From: Marinobacter sp. ANT_B65
Lineage (GTDB): Bacteria; Pseudomonadota; Gammaproteobacteria; Pseudomonadales; Oleiphilaceae
Direction: 5' to 3'
Length of the DNA stretch: 64,000 nucleotides
Assembly: GCF_002407605.1 (NCBI RefSeq)
Contig: NZ_NXGV01000001.1
Location: forward strand, 1,509,324 to 1,573,323
Shown here: positions 22,070 through 31,547 of the stretch, one piece after another
Layout of the letters: the number at the start of each line of letters is the position of its first letter
Position numbering within the stretch: position 1 is the stretch's first letter
The notes under the pieces: model-generated
What the model was told of the DNA's origin: nothing
Databases searched by the model: none
Seen by the model: only the letters and a program-made list of their open reading frames with translations
Translations under genes and position numbers: made by a program

Positions 22070-23785
22070 TCAGGGGCTGTTACGGATATCGACGTAGAGT
22101 ACCAGACTTTGCCCCGGTTGGAGATAACGCGAGGTGTTCAGATCGTTCCAGCTCGCAATATCCCGCACATTCACTGAAAACCTGTTGGCAATACGGGCAA
22201 GCGAATCGCCTTTGCGGACGCTGTACCCCACTTTACGAACCATGGCTTTGCCGCGAGCACCACTGGCGGATGCCAGAGCAGGCTGCGCCGTGTTGGACCA
22301 GATAACCAGCTCCTTACCAGGAATCAGGGGGTCGCCGGGAGCCATGCCGTTCCAGGCGGCAACCTGCCGGACAGATACTCGGTGCTCCCGGGCGATGTCC
22401 CAGAAAGTATCGCCCTTACGGACAGTATGGCGAAGTTTGCTCCCATTGCGTTTTTTGTCCTGCTTTCGCTCAAGCCGTTTGGATGCGCTTAGTGCATAGG
22501 TGTCGGAGTTTTTGGACGCCGACGGTATCATCAGGCGCTGTCCGATACGGATGAGGTCGCCCTTGAGGCTGTTCACCTGTTGCAGTACTGCCGGTGTTGT
22601 TGAGAACTTCCGGGAGATGGTGATAAGGCTGTCGCCGGACTTGACCACATAGTTGCGCCAGGAAACGCGCTTGCCCGGTGGGATTTCCGCCAGAGCCAGG
22701 CGGAACGTCTCGGCGTTCTGATGGGGGACCAGAAGCCGGTGCGGCCCCTCTGGTGAGGTTGCCCAACGGTTATAGGACGGATTCAGCAGGTAAATTTCAT
22801 CAATATCAACGCCAGCCAGCTCGGCGGCCTGTGCCAGATCCAGTTGTCCGCCCGTTTCCACGACATCAAAATAAGGCTCGTCGGCCAGGGCGGGTAGCTT
22901 GATACCATAAGCTTCCGGATTGTCGAATATCTTCGCCAGGGCAATCAGTTTGGGTACGTAATACCGTGTTTCCTTTGGAAGCTGCAATGACCAGAAATCT
23001 TCAGGCTTGTTACTTTTACGATTACGTCGCATGGCACTGGAAACTGTGCCGCCTCCGCTGTTGTAGGCAGCAAGAGCCAGCGTGTAATCGCCGCCAAACC
23101 GGTTAGACAAGCGATCAAGATAGGTGAGAGCCGCATCTGTAGCTGCAATAACATCCCTGCGTTCGTCGTGCCACCAGCTCTGAGTCAGGCCGAAGTATTT
23201 TCCTGTTGAAGGGATAAACTGCCAAAGCCCTGCCGCGCGGCCATGGGAATATGCAAATGGGTCGAATGCGCTTTCAATGATGGGAAGCAGTGCGAATTCG
23301 GTTGGTAGCCCACGTTTCTCTGTTTCACTGACAATGTAATGCAGGTAGCGGCTTCCGCGGTCGACTACACGGTTAATATAATTGGGGTGTTTTGCATACC
23401 AGCTCAGTTGATCTCTGACACGTTTGTTGTCGACGTTGTGATCAAGAACAAAGCCCGCACGGAGGCGACCCCATATATCGGTTTGTTCCGTTTCGGCATT
23501 TGCCGTTTTCTGAGCTGGGTTGTCCAGCTTTTCCCGGGCTTCGCGCGCGGCTTCCCTGAGTTCAGGAGCCATGGCGTCATCAAGCGGATCTTCGCGAACG
23601 GCATCGGCGTCTTCGCCGGTTTCTATGGACTCCTTGAGCCCTTCATCACCAGCTGCGAGAGTAACTTTGTCCGAATCGAGCGGGCTTTTCTGCGCCGTAT
23701 CTGCTGACGGGGAAAGAAAACTGCAGCCACCTGCCAGGGCGCTGATGAATAGCAGCAGGGGCAATCGTTTGACCGACATAGGCAA
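22070..23785 (-). CDS. mltD: membrane-bound lytic murein transglycosylase D with three LysM repeats
   Basis: Cleaves peptidoglycan glycan strands to anhydro-muropeptides at the outer membrane. The precursor has a lipoprotein signal ending L-A-G-G-C. The SLT domain (about residues 140-270) has the catalytic glutamate in I-I-E-S-A-F-D-P and the A-A-G-L-W-Q-F-I-P segment. Three LysM repeats follow (Y-V-V-K-S-G-D-S-L, H-T-V-R-K-G-D-T-F, Y-S-V-R-K-G-D-S-L). The start is ambiguous: the TTG used here has CGGAG at good spacing, while an ATG two codons later gives the more usual first residues. Confidence 0.93.
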   Translation of the reverse strand: MPMSVKRLPLLLFISALAGGCSFLSPSADTAQKSPLDSDKVTLAAGDEGLKESIETGEDADAVREDPLDDAMAPELREAAREAREKLDNPAQKTANAETEQTDIWGRLRAGFVLDHNVDNKRVRDQLSWYAKHPNYINRVVDRGSRYLHYIVSETEKRGLPTEFALLPIIESAFDPFAYSHGRAAGLWQFIPSTGKYFGLTQSWWHDERRDVIAATDAALTYLDRLSNRFGGDYTLALAAYNSGGGTVSSAMRRNRKSNKPEDFWSLQLPKETRYYVPKLIALAKIFDNPEAYGIKLPALADEPYFDVVETGGQLDLAQAAELAGVDIDEIYLLNPSYNRWATSPEGPHRLLVPHQNAETFRLALAEIPPGKRVSWRNYVVKSGDSLITISRKFSTTPAVLQQVNSLKGDLIRIGQRLMIPSASKNSDTYALSASKRLERKQDKKRNGSKLRHTVRKGDTFWDIAREHRVSVRQVAAWNGMAPGDPLIPGKELVIWSNTAQPALASASGARGKAMVRKVGYSVRKGDSLARIANRFSVNVRDIASWNDLNTSRYLQPGQSLVLYVDIRNSP

Positions 23786-23934
23786 TGTCCAGCTCCGGGT
23801 TATAGCCGGGGATCATCTCTGAAAGCCCGGCATATTTAATAAGTTACAAGCAAAAAGTTAAACGATTCTATGGGAGCAGGTTTCCAGCGGTCAAGAAACC
23901 TCTCGTTACGGCGCTGAAAGGAATTGTTAACCGC

Positions 23935-24729
23935 TCAGAAATTATCTTTACCGTGCCGTATAGCTGCAAAAATCGCAGTGTCTGAGTCAGAGGGCAGGCC
24001 ATTCTCTTTGCAGTACTTTCTTGCGGCGTTTACAACGGCGGAATCATCCCAGCGTAAAAACGGATTAAGTCTTTTCTCATCCCCAAGTATTGAGGGAACA
24101 GTTGGTTTGTTTTCTTCTCTGCGCTTAATGCACTGTTGCTCGAAGGCTTCAAGTTCGCGGTCATCGGGTAGCCAGTTACGGGCAAACCGCAGGTTGGCTA
24201 AAGTATACTCGTGAGCACAATACACTGCTGTGGCTTCAGGGAGAGCACGGATGGATTTCAGTGACTCAAGCATCTGTGCCGGCGTACCCTCAAACAGGCG
24301 GCCGCAACCACACACAAAAAGCGTGTCGCCGCAAAACAGTGCAGGCCGGCCAGCAATCTCTGTATCAGTATAGAATGCTATATGGTCCAGAGTGTGTCCC
24401 GGAACGCCCATTACCTGAAACGTGACATGCTCCCATACAACTTCATCACCGGGATGGACACGGCTGGTTGTACTTTTGAAAGGTGATTCGGCAGGTCCTG
24501 TTACCCGGCAATCCGGGTGGTCATTTACAAGTGTCTTGATTCCACCAACATGATCAGGGTGGTGGTGGGTGACCAGAATGGTATCCAGCGTCAGCCGGTT
24601 TTTTGCCAGATATTCTTCTACCGGCGCAGCCTGCCCGGGGTCTACAATCAGGGCTTTACCCGTGTCAGTGTCTGCAAGGCACCAGATATAATTGTCATTA
24701 AATGCAGGGATGGCAGAAATGGTGAGCAT
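23935..24729 (-). CDS. gloB: hydroxyacylglutathione hydrolase (glyoxalase II)
   Basis: Hydrolyses S-lactoylglutathione to lactate and glutathione, the second step of methylglyoxal removal. The 264-residue metallo-beta-lactamase-fold protein has the dinuclear metal motif T-H-H-H-P-D-H at residues 54-60, G-H-T-L-D-H, the [13 protein letters not shown] metal ligand region and the glutathione-contact C-A-H-E-Y-T. It is divergent from the YafS-like methyltransferase gene, the arrangement seen in E. coli and Pseudomonas. Confidence 0.95.
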   Translation of the reverse strand: MLTISAIPAFNDNYIWCLADTDTGKALIVDPGQAAPVEEYLAKNRLTLDTILVTHHHPDHVGGIKTLVNDHPDCRVTGPAESPFKSTTSRVHPGDEVVWEHVTFQVMGVPGHTLDHIAFYTDTEIAGRPALFCGDTLFVCGCGRLFEGTPAQMLESLKSIRALPEATAVYCAHEYTLANLRFARNWLPDDRELEAFEQQCIKRREENKPTVPSILGDEKRLNPFLRWDDSAVVNAARKYCKENGLPSDSDTAIFAAIRHGKDNF

Positions 24730-24854
24730 CGGATGTCCCCGTATATGCTTGGCAAATGTGCCTGATATGATAGAGCATTAAGTCCATAGTCCCAACAACC
24801 TCTAGACCATCGGCTTTTAAACAGGTTCTTTCTGATAAGCGGGAGTATGGCAGT

Positions 24855-25646
24855 GTGAAGAAACCTGAGTGCATCGATTATGCGTCCCGGCACGCAAGCT
24901 TTGAAGACTGGTTTCAGACGCCTCTTGGTCGTGCCATGTTAGCGGACCAGCGCCACTTTCTGCATCATAAGCTTGGCAGTCTCACCGGTGCGAGACAGCT
25001 GCAGGTAAGTGTCAGCCACCGCATTCCGCTAACCAATGGCACCGATTTTTCCCAGAAAGTAATGACCACCCCAAAATGGTTTACCAGTATTCCTGATGGG
25101 GTTGTTGTGTGTGATGCGGATGAGCTTCCGTTTCCTGGTGATTCAATGGATCTGGCGGTGCTTCATCATACTGCCGACTTCTCGCCGCTCCCCCACGAGG
25201 CGCTCCGGGAGGCCGCCCGGGTTCTTAGAGGTGAGGGCACTATCGTTCTTGTAGGCTTCAACCCGTTAAGTAGCTGGGGGCTGCGAAGAGTGATGTCAAG
25301 GCACCATACGGGCCCTTGGGGAGGACGCTTTTTTCTGCGCCGGCGCATGGAAGACTGGCTGCGGCTGCTCGGTTTTCAGGTTGAAGTATCGGTGACGCGC
25401 TTTTTCCGTCTGCCTCTTCAGCGCAGTGGTCGCAGAACCTCGGGCAAGTTTGGTGAGCGCCTGACGGGAAACGGGCTCCTGCCAGTCGGAGCATATTACT
25501 GTATTCTTGCAAAAAAACGGGTGAGCGCCCGCGTTCCCAGACGACCCGCATGGCGTCAGAAAAACGTTTTGGGGGTACGAGGGGCTGGAACTGTAAGCGC
25601 GTCCAGGGGCTGCCCGCCCCAGAAACTGAATCAGCCTGAAGACTGA
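24855..25646 (+). CDS. YafS-like class I SAM-dependent methyltransferase
   Basis: A 263-residue protein with a partial Rossmann methyltransferase fold: V-V-C-D-A-D-E-L-P-F-P-G-D-S-M-D matches the acidic loop/post-II region of the methyltransferase 11 family, and V-L-R-G-E-G-T-I-V-L-V-G-F-N-P the motif III region. The glycine-rich motif I is degenerate. The GTG start has GGGAG 9 bases upstream; an ATG slightly upstream runs into an immediate stop. Position between gloB and rnhA identifies it with E. coli YafS, whose substrate is unknown. Confidence 0.82.
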   Translation: MKKPECIDYASRHASFEDWFQTPLGRAMLADQRHFLHHKLGSLTGARQLQVSVSHRIPLTNGTDFSQKVMTTPKWFTSIPDGVVVCDADELPFPGDSMDLAVLHHTADFSPLPHEALREAARVLRGEGTIVLVGFNPLSSWGLRRVMSRHHTGPWGGRFFLRRRMEDWLRLLGFQVEVSVTRFFRLPLQRSGRRTSGKFGERLTGNGLLPVGAYYCILAKKRVSARVPRRPAWRQKNVLGVRGAGTVSASRGCPPQKLNQPED

Positions 25647-25691
25647 CCGGCCGTTACGAGCCACTTACCAATACCAATATCAGGAGTTTTA

Positions 25692-26135
25692 ATGTCCGGA
25701 AAGGTAATTCTGTATACCGATGGAGCCTGTAAAGGCAACCCGGGTCCCGGAGGCTGGGGTGTGGTGCTCCGGTATGGGGGTGCACGTAAAACCATGTATG
25801 GCGGGGAACCTCACACCACTAACAATCGTATGGAGCTGATGGCTGCAATCCAGGGGCTGAAAGCGCTGAAACGCGGTTGTGCCGTTGAGCTGTATACGGA
25901 TTCCCAGTATGTTCGAAAAGGTATTACCGAGTGGCTGTCCGGGTGGAAACGCAATGGCTGGAGAACATCGGCAAAAAAGCCGGTGAAAAATGATGACCTG
26001 TGGCGTGAGCTTGATTTGCAGGCCGCAAACCATGAAGTTAACTGGCACTGGGTTAAAGGCCACGCGGGCGTCCCCGATAACGAACTCGCAGATGAGCTTG
26101 CCAACAGGGGCGTCGCTGAATTGATGAATGGCTGA
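25692..26135 (+). CDS. rnhA: ribonuclease HI
   Basis: Degrades RNA in RNA-DNA hybrids. The 147-residue protein has the four catalytic carboxylates in the usual contexts: D10 in [17 protein letters not shown] in N-R-M-E-L-M-A, D in Y-T-D-S-Q-Y-V and D near the end in D-N-E-L-A-D. The basic handle W-K-R-N-G-W-R is present. Shine-Dalgarno AGGAG precedes the ATG. In E. coli rnhA and dnaQ are divergent; here they are in tandem, as in Pseudomonas. Confidence 0.97.
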   Translation: MSGKVILYTDGACKGNPGPGGWGVVLRYGGARKTMYGGEPHTTNNRMELMAAIQGLKALKRGCAVELYTDSQYVRKGITEWLSGWKRNGWRTSAKKPVKNDDLWRELDLQAANHEVNWHWVKGHAGVPDNELADELANRGVAELMNG

Positions 26136-26158
26136 AATGCACCCTGAATCTAACCGGT

Positions 26159-26878
26159 ATGGGAATTATGAGACAGATTGTACTGGATACAGAAACAACA
26201 GGTATTGATCCTTCGGAAGGGCACCGGATTATCGAGATCGGCTGTGTCGAACTCATGGAGCGCCAACTTACTGGTCGCAACTACCACGTATATATTAATC
26301 CGGAACGCGAAGTTGAAGCGGAAGCGATTACCGTTCACGGGATCACTAACGAGTTTCTGCTGGATAAGCCTAAATTCGCTGAAATCGCGGATGAATTTTT
26401 TGAATTCATCAAAGGCGCAGAGCTTGTTATTCACAACGCTGCGTTCGACATAGGTTTCATGGATACAGAGTTCGCTCGCATAAAGCCTGTGCGAAAAACT
26501 GCTGATTACTGTGGTGTTGTGGATTCCCTTGCGATTGCCCGGGCAAAGCACCCTGGCCAGAAGAATAACCTGAACGCACTGTGCAAGCGCTATGGCGTTG
26601 ACAACAGTAACCGGGAGCTTCATGGCGCGTTATTGGATGCGGAAATTCTGGCTGATGTCTATCTGCTTCTGACAGGTGGGCAAACTGCTTTGTCCCTTGA
26701 TGCCGACTCTGATAGTGGAGGCGGTTCACGGGGGATGCGAAGGCTGGGCTCAGATCGACCACGACTGGCTGTTATCCAACCGACTGAGGCTGAGACTCAG
26801 GCTCATGATGCGTTTATGTCCGCGCTTGAGAAAAAGGCCGGTGGAACCGTCTGGAACAAACTTGAAGCTGCAGAATGA
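26159..26878 (+). CDS. dnaQ: DNA polymerase III epsilon subunit (proofreading exonuclease)
   Basis: 3'-5' exonuclease of the replicative polymerase. Of 239 residues, the first about 185 form the DEDDh domain: ExoI L-D-T-E-T-T-G (D10 and E12), ExoII H-N-A-A-F-D, and ExoIII H-G-A-L-L-D-A-E. The C-terminal 50 residues are the alpha-binding tail. Two ATGs three codons apart are both possible starts. It follows rnhA by 23 bases. Confidence 0.95.
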   Translation: MGIMRQIVLDTETTGIDPSEGHRIIEIGCVELMERQLTGRNYHVYINPEREVEAEAITVHGITNEFLLDKPKFAEIADEFFEFIKGAELVIHNAAFDIGFMDTEFARIKPVRKTADYCGVVDSLAIARAKHPGQKNNLNALCKRYGVDNSNRELHGALLDAEILADVYLLLTGGQTALSLDADSDSGGGSRGMRRLGSDRPRLAVIQPTEAETQAHDAFMSALEKKAGGTVWNKLEAAE

Positions 26879-26919
26879 GAACTGTGTCTGTATGTACTAA
26901 TTGTTACATTCCAGCCTTG

Positions 26920-26947
26920 TTGAGGTACTTGAGTTCTATGTTATAAG
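26920..26947 (+). promoter_or_regulatory. candidate sigma-70 promoter for fimL
   Basis: TTGAGG (4 of 6 consensus) and TATAAG (5 of 6) are separated by 16 bases, about 140 bases before fimL. A second TATAAT lies at about 27007-27012 without a good -35. Confidence 0.4.
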
Positions 26948-27094
26948 TAATGATAAGTACGCCAGTTTTTTGGTTGCGGACTTTAGTCGGAAGGATTAAA
27001 CCGGCTTATAATAAAAAGGCGTGGCACCATCTGTGTCAGGCTACATTTCACTTGGACGGCGCGGAAGCTTTCCGCAGATTAACAGGAAGCGTTT

Positions 27095-28801
27095 ATGGTT
27101 CAATCGTCTCTGGCGACGAAATCGCAGTCGTTTGATCTGGTCAAAAGTGAAATAGAACAGACTATCAAGCAGGCAGAATCCAGTCTTGAACGCTTTCAGG
27201 AAAACCGTGAGAGCGGTGAGGATCTGCAGAACTGTCTGGACTTTTTGAATCAGCTTCGCGGCATCTTTGTTCTGGTAGAACTTCGTGGCGGCATTTTGCT
27301 CTGCCAGGAAGCTGTCATCATGGCAAATGATGTCCCTGTTGGTGCAAACGACGACAAAAACATCTTGCTTACTACCTTGAGTAACGCGCTATTTATCCTG
27401 CGGCGTTACGTTGAGTATTATCATCAGCAAAGGGAAGATCACCCTGAACTTTTGCTGCCGGTTATTAACGAACTTCGCGAAGCGCGTCGCGAGAAACCCT
27501 ATCCCGAATCCCGCTTTTTTGAAGTCGACTTAAAGGACAAACCTGATTTTTGCGGCGGCCTGGTGATTCCGGCTTTTGAAGGAGCAGAAGCAGAATACGA
27601 GATCCTTGCCCGGCGAATGAGGCTGACCTTTCAGGTTGCGCTTCTCGGTATGCTCCGGGATCGCAATCCCGTAGTCAGCCAGAAGCTGATAAGCCGTTCA
27701 GCACGAGGTTTTGCCCGGTTGTGCCAAGGCGCACCGATGGGGCAGATGTGGTGCCTTGTCGCGATAACAGCGGATACCATGTTGGACCGTGCAATGCCTT
27801 TCACCAAGGCCCGCAAGCGCATGTTCATGCGAATTGAAAAATACGCGCGGGAACTGGTTTACGTGGGCAAGGTAGCAACTACCAAAGATGCTCCGGATTC
27901 GCTTATTCGTGATCTGATTTATCTTCTGTATCGCAGCGGCTCCGGTAACCCGGAAGTTAAAGCGGTTCTCTCTGCTTTCCGGTTGACTCCGGCCGAGTTC
28001 CCGGATTCCATTCTGGAAGCCCATGCCCGCCGTCTGTACGGTCCGGGTGCTGACGTACTGAAATCACTCACCGAGGCATTGCAGGACGAGCTGAATCAGC
28101 TTAAAGACAAACTCGATATCATCGAGCGTGGCATTGAGCCTGACCTGGCCGAGCTTTCATCCATCGCAGAGGCTCTTGAGCGTCTCGGCAATACGTTGGT
28201 AATGCTGGACCTCAATCGGCTGGCATCTGTTGCCCGCGAAGAAGCCGCAAGGCTGCGAGCATGGGAAGCAGAGTCCCGATTGCCTGGTGAAGACGAGCTT
28301 TTCCGTCTTGCAGATTCAGTGTTGGGTATTGAAGACGCTGTCATGCAGATCGTCAATCGCGGCATTACAGCCGAAACCGATGCGCTGGTGGGCGGTGAAC
28401 TGAGCCGTGAGGAGTCTGTATATTTCCAGGAAGCGGTTTATGTTGTAGCCGACGAGGCGCGGGGAGCCCTGACCCTGGCGAAACGCGCTATTACTGCCTT
28501 TGTTGAGTCAGATTATGACAAGCTCCATCTCGCCAATTTACCGGCAACTTTGCACAGTATCTGGGGCGGGCTCACGATGGTGAATGATTCTGGTGCAGCC
28601 CATGTACTTGAGCGTGTAGCTGCTTCCATTCAGGAGCGGTTGCTTGACGCCCGCGAAGCTCCGGAGAATCAGATTCTGGAAGCCTTGGCAGATGCACTGA
28701 CATCTCTTGAGTACTATATTGAAAGTATTGGCAAGCGCGAGGATAAGAATCTGGATCTGCTAAGACTGGCGGAAACCTCCATGGATGAAGTTGGCCTGTG
28801 A
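27095..28801 (+). CDS. fimL: FimL-like twitching-motility regulator
   Basis: A 568-residue soluble helical protein resembling the N-terminal part of the CheA-like ChpA and especially Pseudomonas FimL (about 560 residues), which is encoded near rnhA-dnaQ in P. aeruginosa too. Features include paired HPt-like helical bundles (E-L-R-G-G-I-L-L-C-Q-E near residue 66 and Y-F-Q-E-A-V-Y-V-V-A-D-E-A near 445). No H-x-x-K-G phosphotransfer histidine motif is visible, as in FimL. In Pseudomonas FimL works with the FimV-PilG scaffold to activate CyaB and raise cAMP for type IV pili. That role is transferred by homology and position. Confidence 0.82.
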   Translation: MVQSSLATKSQSFDLVKSEIEQTIKQAESSLERFQENRESGEDLQNCLDFLNQLRGIFVLVELRGGILLCQEAVIMANDVPVGANDDKNILLTTLSNALFILRRYVEYYHQQREDHPELLLPVINELREARREKPYPESRFFEVDLKDKPDFCGGLVIPAFEGAEAEYEILARRMRLTFQVALLGMLRDRNPVVSQKLISRSARGFARLCQGAPMGQMWCLVAITADTMLDRAMPFTKARKRMFMRIEKYARELVYVGKVATTKDAPDSLIRDLIYLLYRSGSGNPEVKAVLSAFRLTPAEFPDSILEAHARRLYGPGADVLKSLTEALQDELNQLKDKLDIIERGIEPDLAELSSIAEALERLGNTLVMLDLNRLASVAREEAARLRAWEAESRLPGEDELFRLADSVLGIEDAVMQIVNRGITAETDALVGGELSREESVYFQEAVYVVADEARGALTLAKRAITAFVESDYDKLHLANLPATLHSIWGGLTMVNDSGAAHVLERVAASIQERLLDAREAPENQILEALADALTSLEYYIESIGKREDKNLDLLRLAETSMDEVGL

Positions 28802-28833
28802 TGCTGGCCTGATCAGAATAAAACTGCAGATAT

Positions 28834-28863
28834 AAAAAAACCCGCGCAAAGCGCGGGTTTTTT
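28834..28863. terminator. bidirectional rho-independent terminator
   Basis: A CCCGCGC-AAA-GCGCGGG hairpin is flanked by seven A residues on one side and six T residues on the other. It serves both fimL and the convergent SCP2 gene. Confidence 0.88.
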
Positions 28864-28883
28864 ATGATCGCTACAGGTGTCAT

Positions 28884-29198
28884 TCAACCCATATTGAACA
28901 GTTCACCCAGCTTGGTAGCCAGCATCATGTCGCCTTCAGCGCGAAGTTGACCGGCCATAAATGCCTGCATGCCATCTGTTTCACCGGATACAATACCCTG
29001 CAGGGTTTCGGAGTTCATGATCAGCGTAACGGAAGGGTCTTCGTGAGGGCCTTCATGCAGGTTGCATGTACCGTCTTTGATGGCCAGATGGTGGGTCTTG
29101 TCATCTTCGATATCGAACTGGAACACCAGGTCCAGGCCCTGAGCTGCGTCTGCGTTGAAGTTCTGCTCAAGTTTTTGAAAGATTTGATCTACAGACAT
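28884..29198 (-). CDS. SCP2 sterol/lipid-carrier domain protein
   Basis: A 104-residue single SCP2-domain protein. The V-F-Q-F-D-I-E-D strand region, D-P-S-V-T-L-I-M and G-Q-L-R-A-E-G-D-M-M-L-A-T-K-L are characteristic of bacterial stand-alone SCP2 proteins, which bind acyl chains or acyl-CoA in a hydrophobic tunnel. The cellular role is unknown; with acuI, etf and PHA genes nearby in the window, a link to fatty-acid use is plausible. It is divergent from sohB. Confidence 0.88.
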   Translation of the reverse strand: MSVDQIFQKLEQNFNADAAQGLDLVFQFDIEDDKTHHLAIKDGTCNLHEGPHEDPSVTLIMNSETLQGIVSGETDGMQAFMAGQLRAEGDMMLATKLGELFNMG

Positions 29199-29359
29199 TA
29201 TTTTACCCTTTTTGATAGTTGTCTTGTCATGATAGCGGCTTTATATGCCAGGCCTTGCAAGCCTCGGCGGCAGCCGGGTAGAGCCGACTTCGCCATTCGA
29301 CTTTATGGTGAGATTTAATGGCTGTCAAGCTCGATCGAACGCTTGTTTTAATTTTTATG

Positions 29360-29377
29360 CTCTGCTTATCAGCAGAG
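29360..29377. repeat. hairpin in the SCP2-sohB intergenic region
   Basis: A perfect 7-base inverted repeat CTCTGCT-TATC-AGCAGAG lies about 50 bases before the sohB start. It could be an operator or a leader stem-loop; there is no T-tract, so a terminator is unlikely. Confidence 0.35.
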
Positions 29378-29425
29378 TTTCGGTAAGTTACACTCTCGTG
29401 ATTGAAAACTGGCTGGAGAAGGGAT

Positions 29426-30490
29426 TTGGAGTTTCTGACTGAATACGGTTTATTTTTGGCCAAAGTGGTCACATTTGTTATTGCAGCGATAGTTGTTGTG
29501 TCCATTATTGTCTCTGCTACCCATAAGGACAGAGCCGGTCACGACGATGACGGTGAACTGCAGATTCGCAAGCTCAATGAAAAATATCGCAACCTGCGTG
29601 AGTCGATTCAGGCAAGGCTGATGTCAGAGCATGAGCGGAAAGCCTGGAGCAAAGCCAGGAAGAAAAAAGATAAAGCCGAGAAGAAGGCGGAAAAAGCCAA
29701 AAGCGCTGATTCTGATGCTGTGGACGAGGCTCCTGCACGAATCTACGTTCTGGATTTCGACGGCGATATTAAAGCCAGTGAAACTGATCCGCTGCGCCGT
29801 GCTATATCTGCAGTATTAAGCGTTGCGGATCCTGAGAAAGATGAAGTGGTGATCCGGCTGGAAAGCGGCGGCGGTTTGGTTCACTCCTATGGACTGGCAG
29901 CGGCGCAGCTTGACAGAATCCGCAGCAAAGGGATTCGTCTGACGGCGTGTGTCGACAAGGTAGCTGCAAGCGGTGGTTATATGATGGCATGTGTGGCGGA
30001 CCGGATTATTGCATCGCCGTTCGCCATACTTGGTTCTATTGGGGTGGTAGCTCAACTACCTAATTTTCACCGGTTACTCAAGAAAAACAACGTGGATTTT
30101 GAAGTGCTGACCGCAGGTGAACACAAGCGAACTATGACCATCTTTGGTGAAAACACTGATAAGGGCCGTCAGAAATTTCTTGAAGATCTCGAAGATACTC
30201 ATGATCTGTTCAAGGATTACGTCAGCGAACGGCGGCCCGGTCTGGATATAGCTGCTGTTGCTACCGGTGACATATGGTTTGGCCGTCGGGCTCTTGACGT
30301 AAATCTGATTGATGAGATTAAGACCTCAGACGAGTATCTGATTGAGGCTTGTGACAGGGCGGATGTAGTCTCGGTTTCATTCGAGAAAAAACGAACCCTG
30401 CCAGAGAAACTCGGGCTGGCAACCAGTGCGGCACTTGAGCATACATTATGGAAGGTTCTGAGCAGCTTTCGTAATCAGAAGATTCAGTAG
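29426..30490 (+). CDS. sohB: SohB-like inner-membrane S49 peptidase
   Basis: Signal-peptide-peptidase-like serine protease of the inner membrane. The protein (354 residues from the TTG start) begins L-E-F-L-T-E-Y-G-L-F-L-A-K, the SohB N-terminus, followed by one membrane segment, a lysine-rich charged coil (about residues 60-105) and the S49 domain with the catalytic serine in A-A-S-G-G-Y-M-M-A. The downstream lysine of the Ser/Lys dyad is expected in the H-K-R-T region. The TTG has GGAG 7 bases upstream; an earlier TTG is in frame but adds non-conserved residues. Confidence 0.88.
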   Translation: MEFLTEYGLFLAKVVTFVIAAIVVVSIIVSATHKDRAGHDDDGELQIRKLNEKYRNLRESIQARLMSEHERKAWSKARKKKDKAEKKAEKAKSADSDAVDEAPARIYVLDFDGDIKASETDPLRRAISAVLSVADPEKDEVVIRLESGGGLVHSYGLAAAQLDRIRSKGIRLTACVDKVAASGGYMMACVADRIIASPFAILGSIGVVAQLPNFHRLLKKNNVDFEVLTAGEHKRTMTIFGENTDKGRQKFLEDLEDTHDLFKDYVSERRPGLDIAAVATGDIWFGRRALDVNLIDEIKTSDEYLIEACDRADVVSVSFEKKRTLPEKLGLATSAALEHTLWKVLSSFRNQKIQ

Positions 30491-30513
30491 CTTGTATCAA
30501 ACGGGGAAACATC

Positions 30514-31509
30514 ATGAACGACACCCAGTTTAAAGCCTGGCGCGTAGCCGAGCAGGATGGTAGTTATTATGGTTCCGAGCAGGTCCTTGGAATCAAGGAT
30601 CTTCCTGAAGGAGAGGTGTTGATAAAGGTCAGCCACTCCTCTCTGAACTACAAGGACGCACTCTCGGCTTCGGGCAACAAAGGTGTAACCCGTTCCTTCC
30701 CCCATACGCCGGGTATTGATGCCGCCGGTGAAGTTATCGAATCCGCAACTGGAGCTCCCGCAGCTGGAAGCAAGGTTATCGTGACTGGCTACGACCTGGG
30801 CATGAACACCGATGGCGGTTTTGGTGAGTATATACGCGTTCCATCTGCCTGGTGCGTGCCCATGCCGGCAGGCTGGGAAGCGGAAACAGCCATGATCTAC
30901 GGCACAGCCGGCCTCACAGCCGGCTTGTGCGTACAGAAACTCCTCAGGATGGGTGCCGGGCCAGAGCAGGGCCGGGTGGCTGTTTCCGGAGCTTCAGGCG
31001 CAGTTGGCAGCGTGGCCGTTGAGCTGCTTGCAAAACTGGGTTTCGATGTTGTGGCGATCAGTGGCAAAGCCGACCATGCAGAAAGCCTGAAAAAACTGGG
31101 TGCTACAGAGGTTGTTGGGCGCGACGTGCTGGCGGACAACAAGAAGCCAATGCTCAGACCAGAATTCGCTAATGCTGTGGACACTGTTGGCGGATCACCT
31201 CTGGCTGAGCTGCTGAAACAGATCAAGCCTGGTGGATCAGTATCCTGTTGTGGGCTGGTCGCTGGCCCCCAGCTTCAGACCACGGTTCTTCCGTTTATTC
31301 TCAGAGGTGTAAACCTGCTGGGCGTGGACTCCGTTGAAATTCCACTGGCCGATAAAGAGGCTGTCTGGAAAAAGTTTGCGGAAGACTGGAAATGTCCGAC
31401 AATTGAAGCTTCTGCGAAACGGATTGGGCGGACAGATCTTGACGATGCTCTGAGTGCGTTTCTGAAAGGAGAGTCAGCCGGGAAAATTGTTTTGGATCAT
31501 AAGGCCTGA
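30514..31509 (+). CDS. acuI: AcuI/YhdH-type NADPH-dependent acrylyl-CoA reductase family oxidoreductase
   Basis: A zinc-free medium-chain dehydrogenase/reductase of 331 residues. The family pattern S-L-N-Y-K-D-A-L, T-P-G-I-D-A-A-G-E-V and the nucleotide loop V-S-G-A-S-G-A-V-G-S-V-A are present, and the subfamily is that of AcuI/YhdH, which reduces acryloyl-CoA to propionyl-CoA. In marine bacteria the enzyme detoxifies acrylate from dimethylsulfoniopropionate. No other DMSP gene is in the window, so the physiological substrate is uncertain. It starts 23 bases after sohB with GGGGA ahead of the ATG. Confidence 0.85.
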   Translation: MNDTQFKAWRVAEQDGSYYGSEQVLGIKDLPEGEVLIKVSHSSLNYKDALSASGNKGVTRSFPHTPGIDAAGEVIESATGAPAAGSKVIVTGYDLGMNTDGGFGEYIRVPSAWCVPMPAGWEAETAMIYGTAGLTAGLCVQKLLRMGAGPEQGRVAVSGASGAVGSVAVELLAKLGFDVVAISGKADHAESLKKLGATEVVGRDVLADNKKPMLRPEFANAVDTVGGSPLAELLKQIKPGGSVSCCGLVAGPQLQTTVLPFILRGVNLLGVDSVEIPLADKEAVWKKFAEDWKCPTIEASAKRIGRTDLDDALSAFLKGESAGKIVLDHKA

Positions 31510-31547
31510 ACCGCTGAAGTTCAGGCCATCTGAAGCAGGGCAGAAAC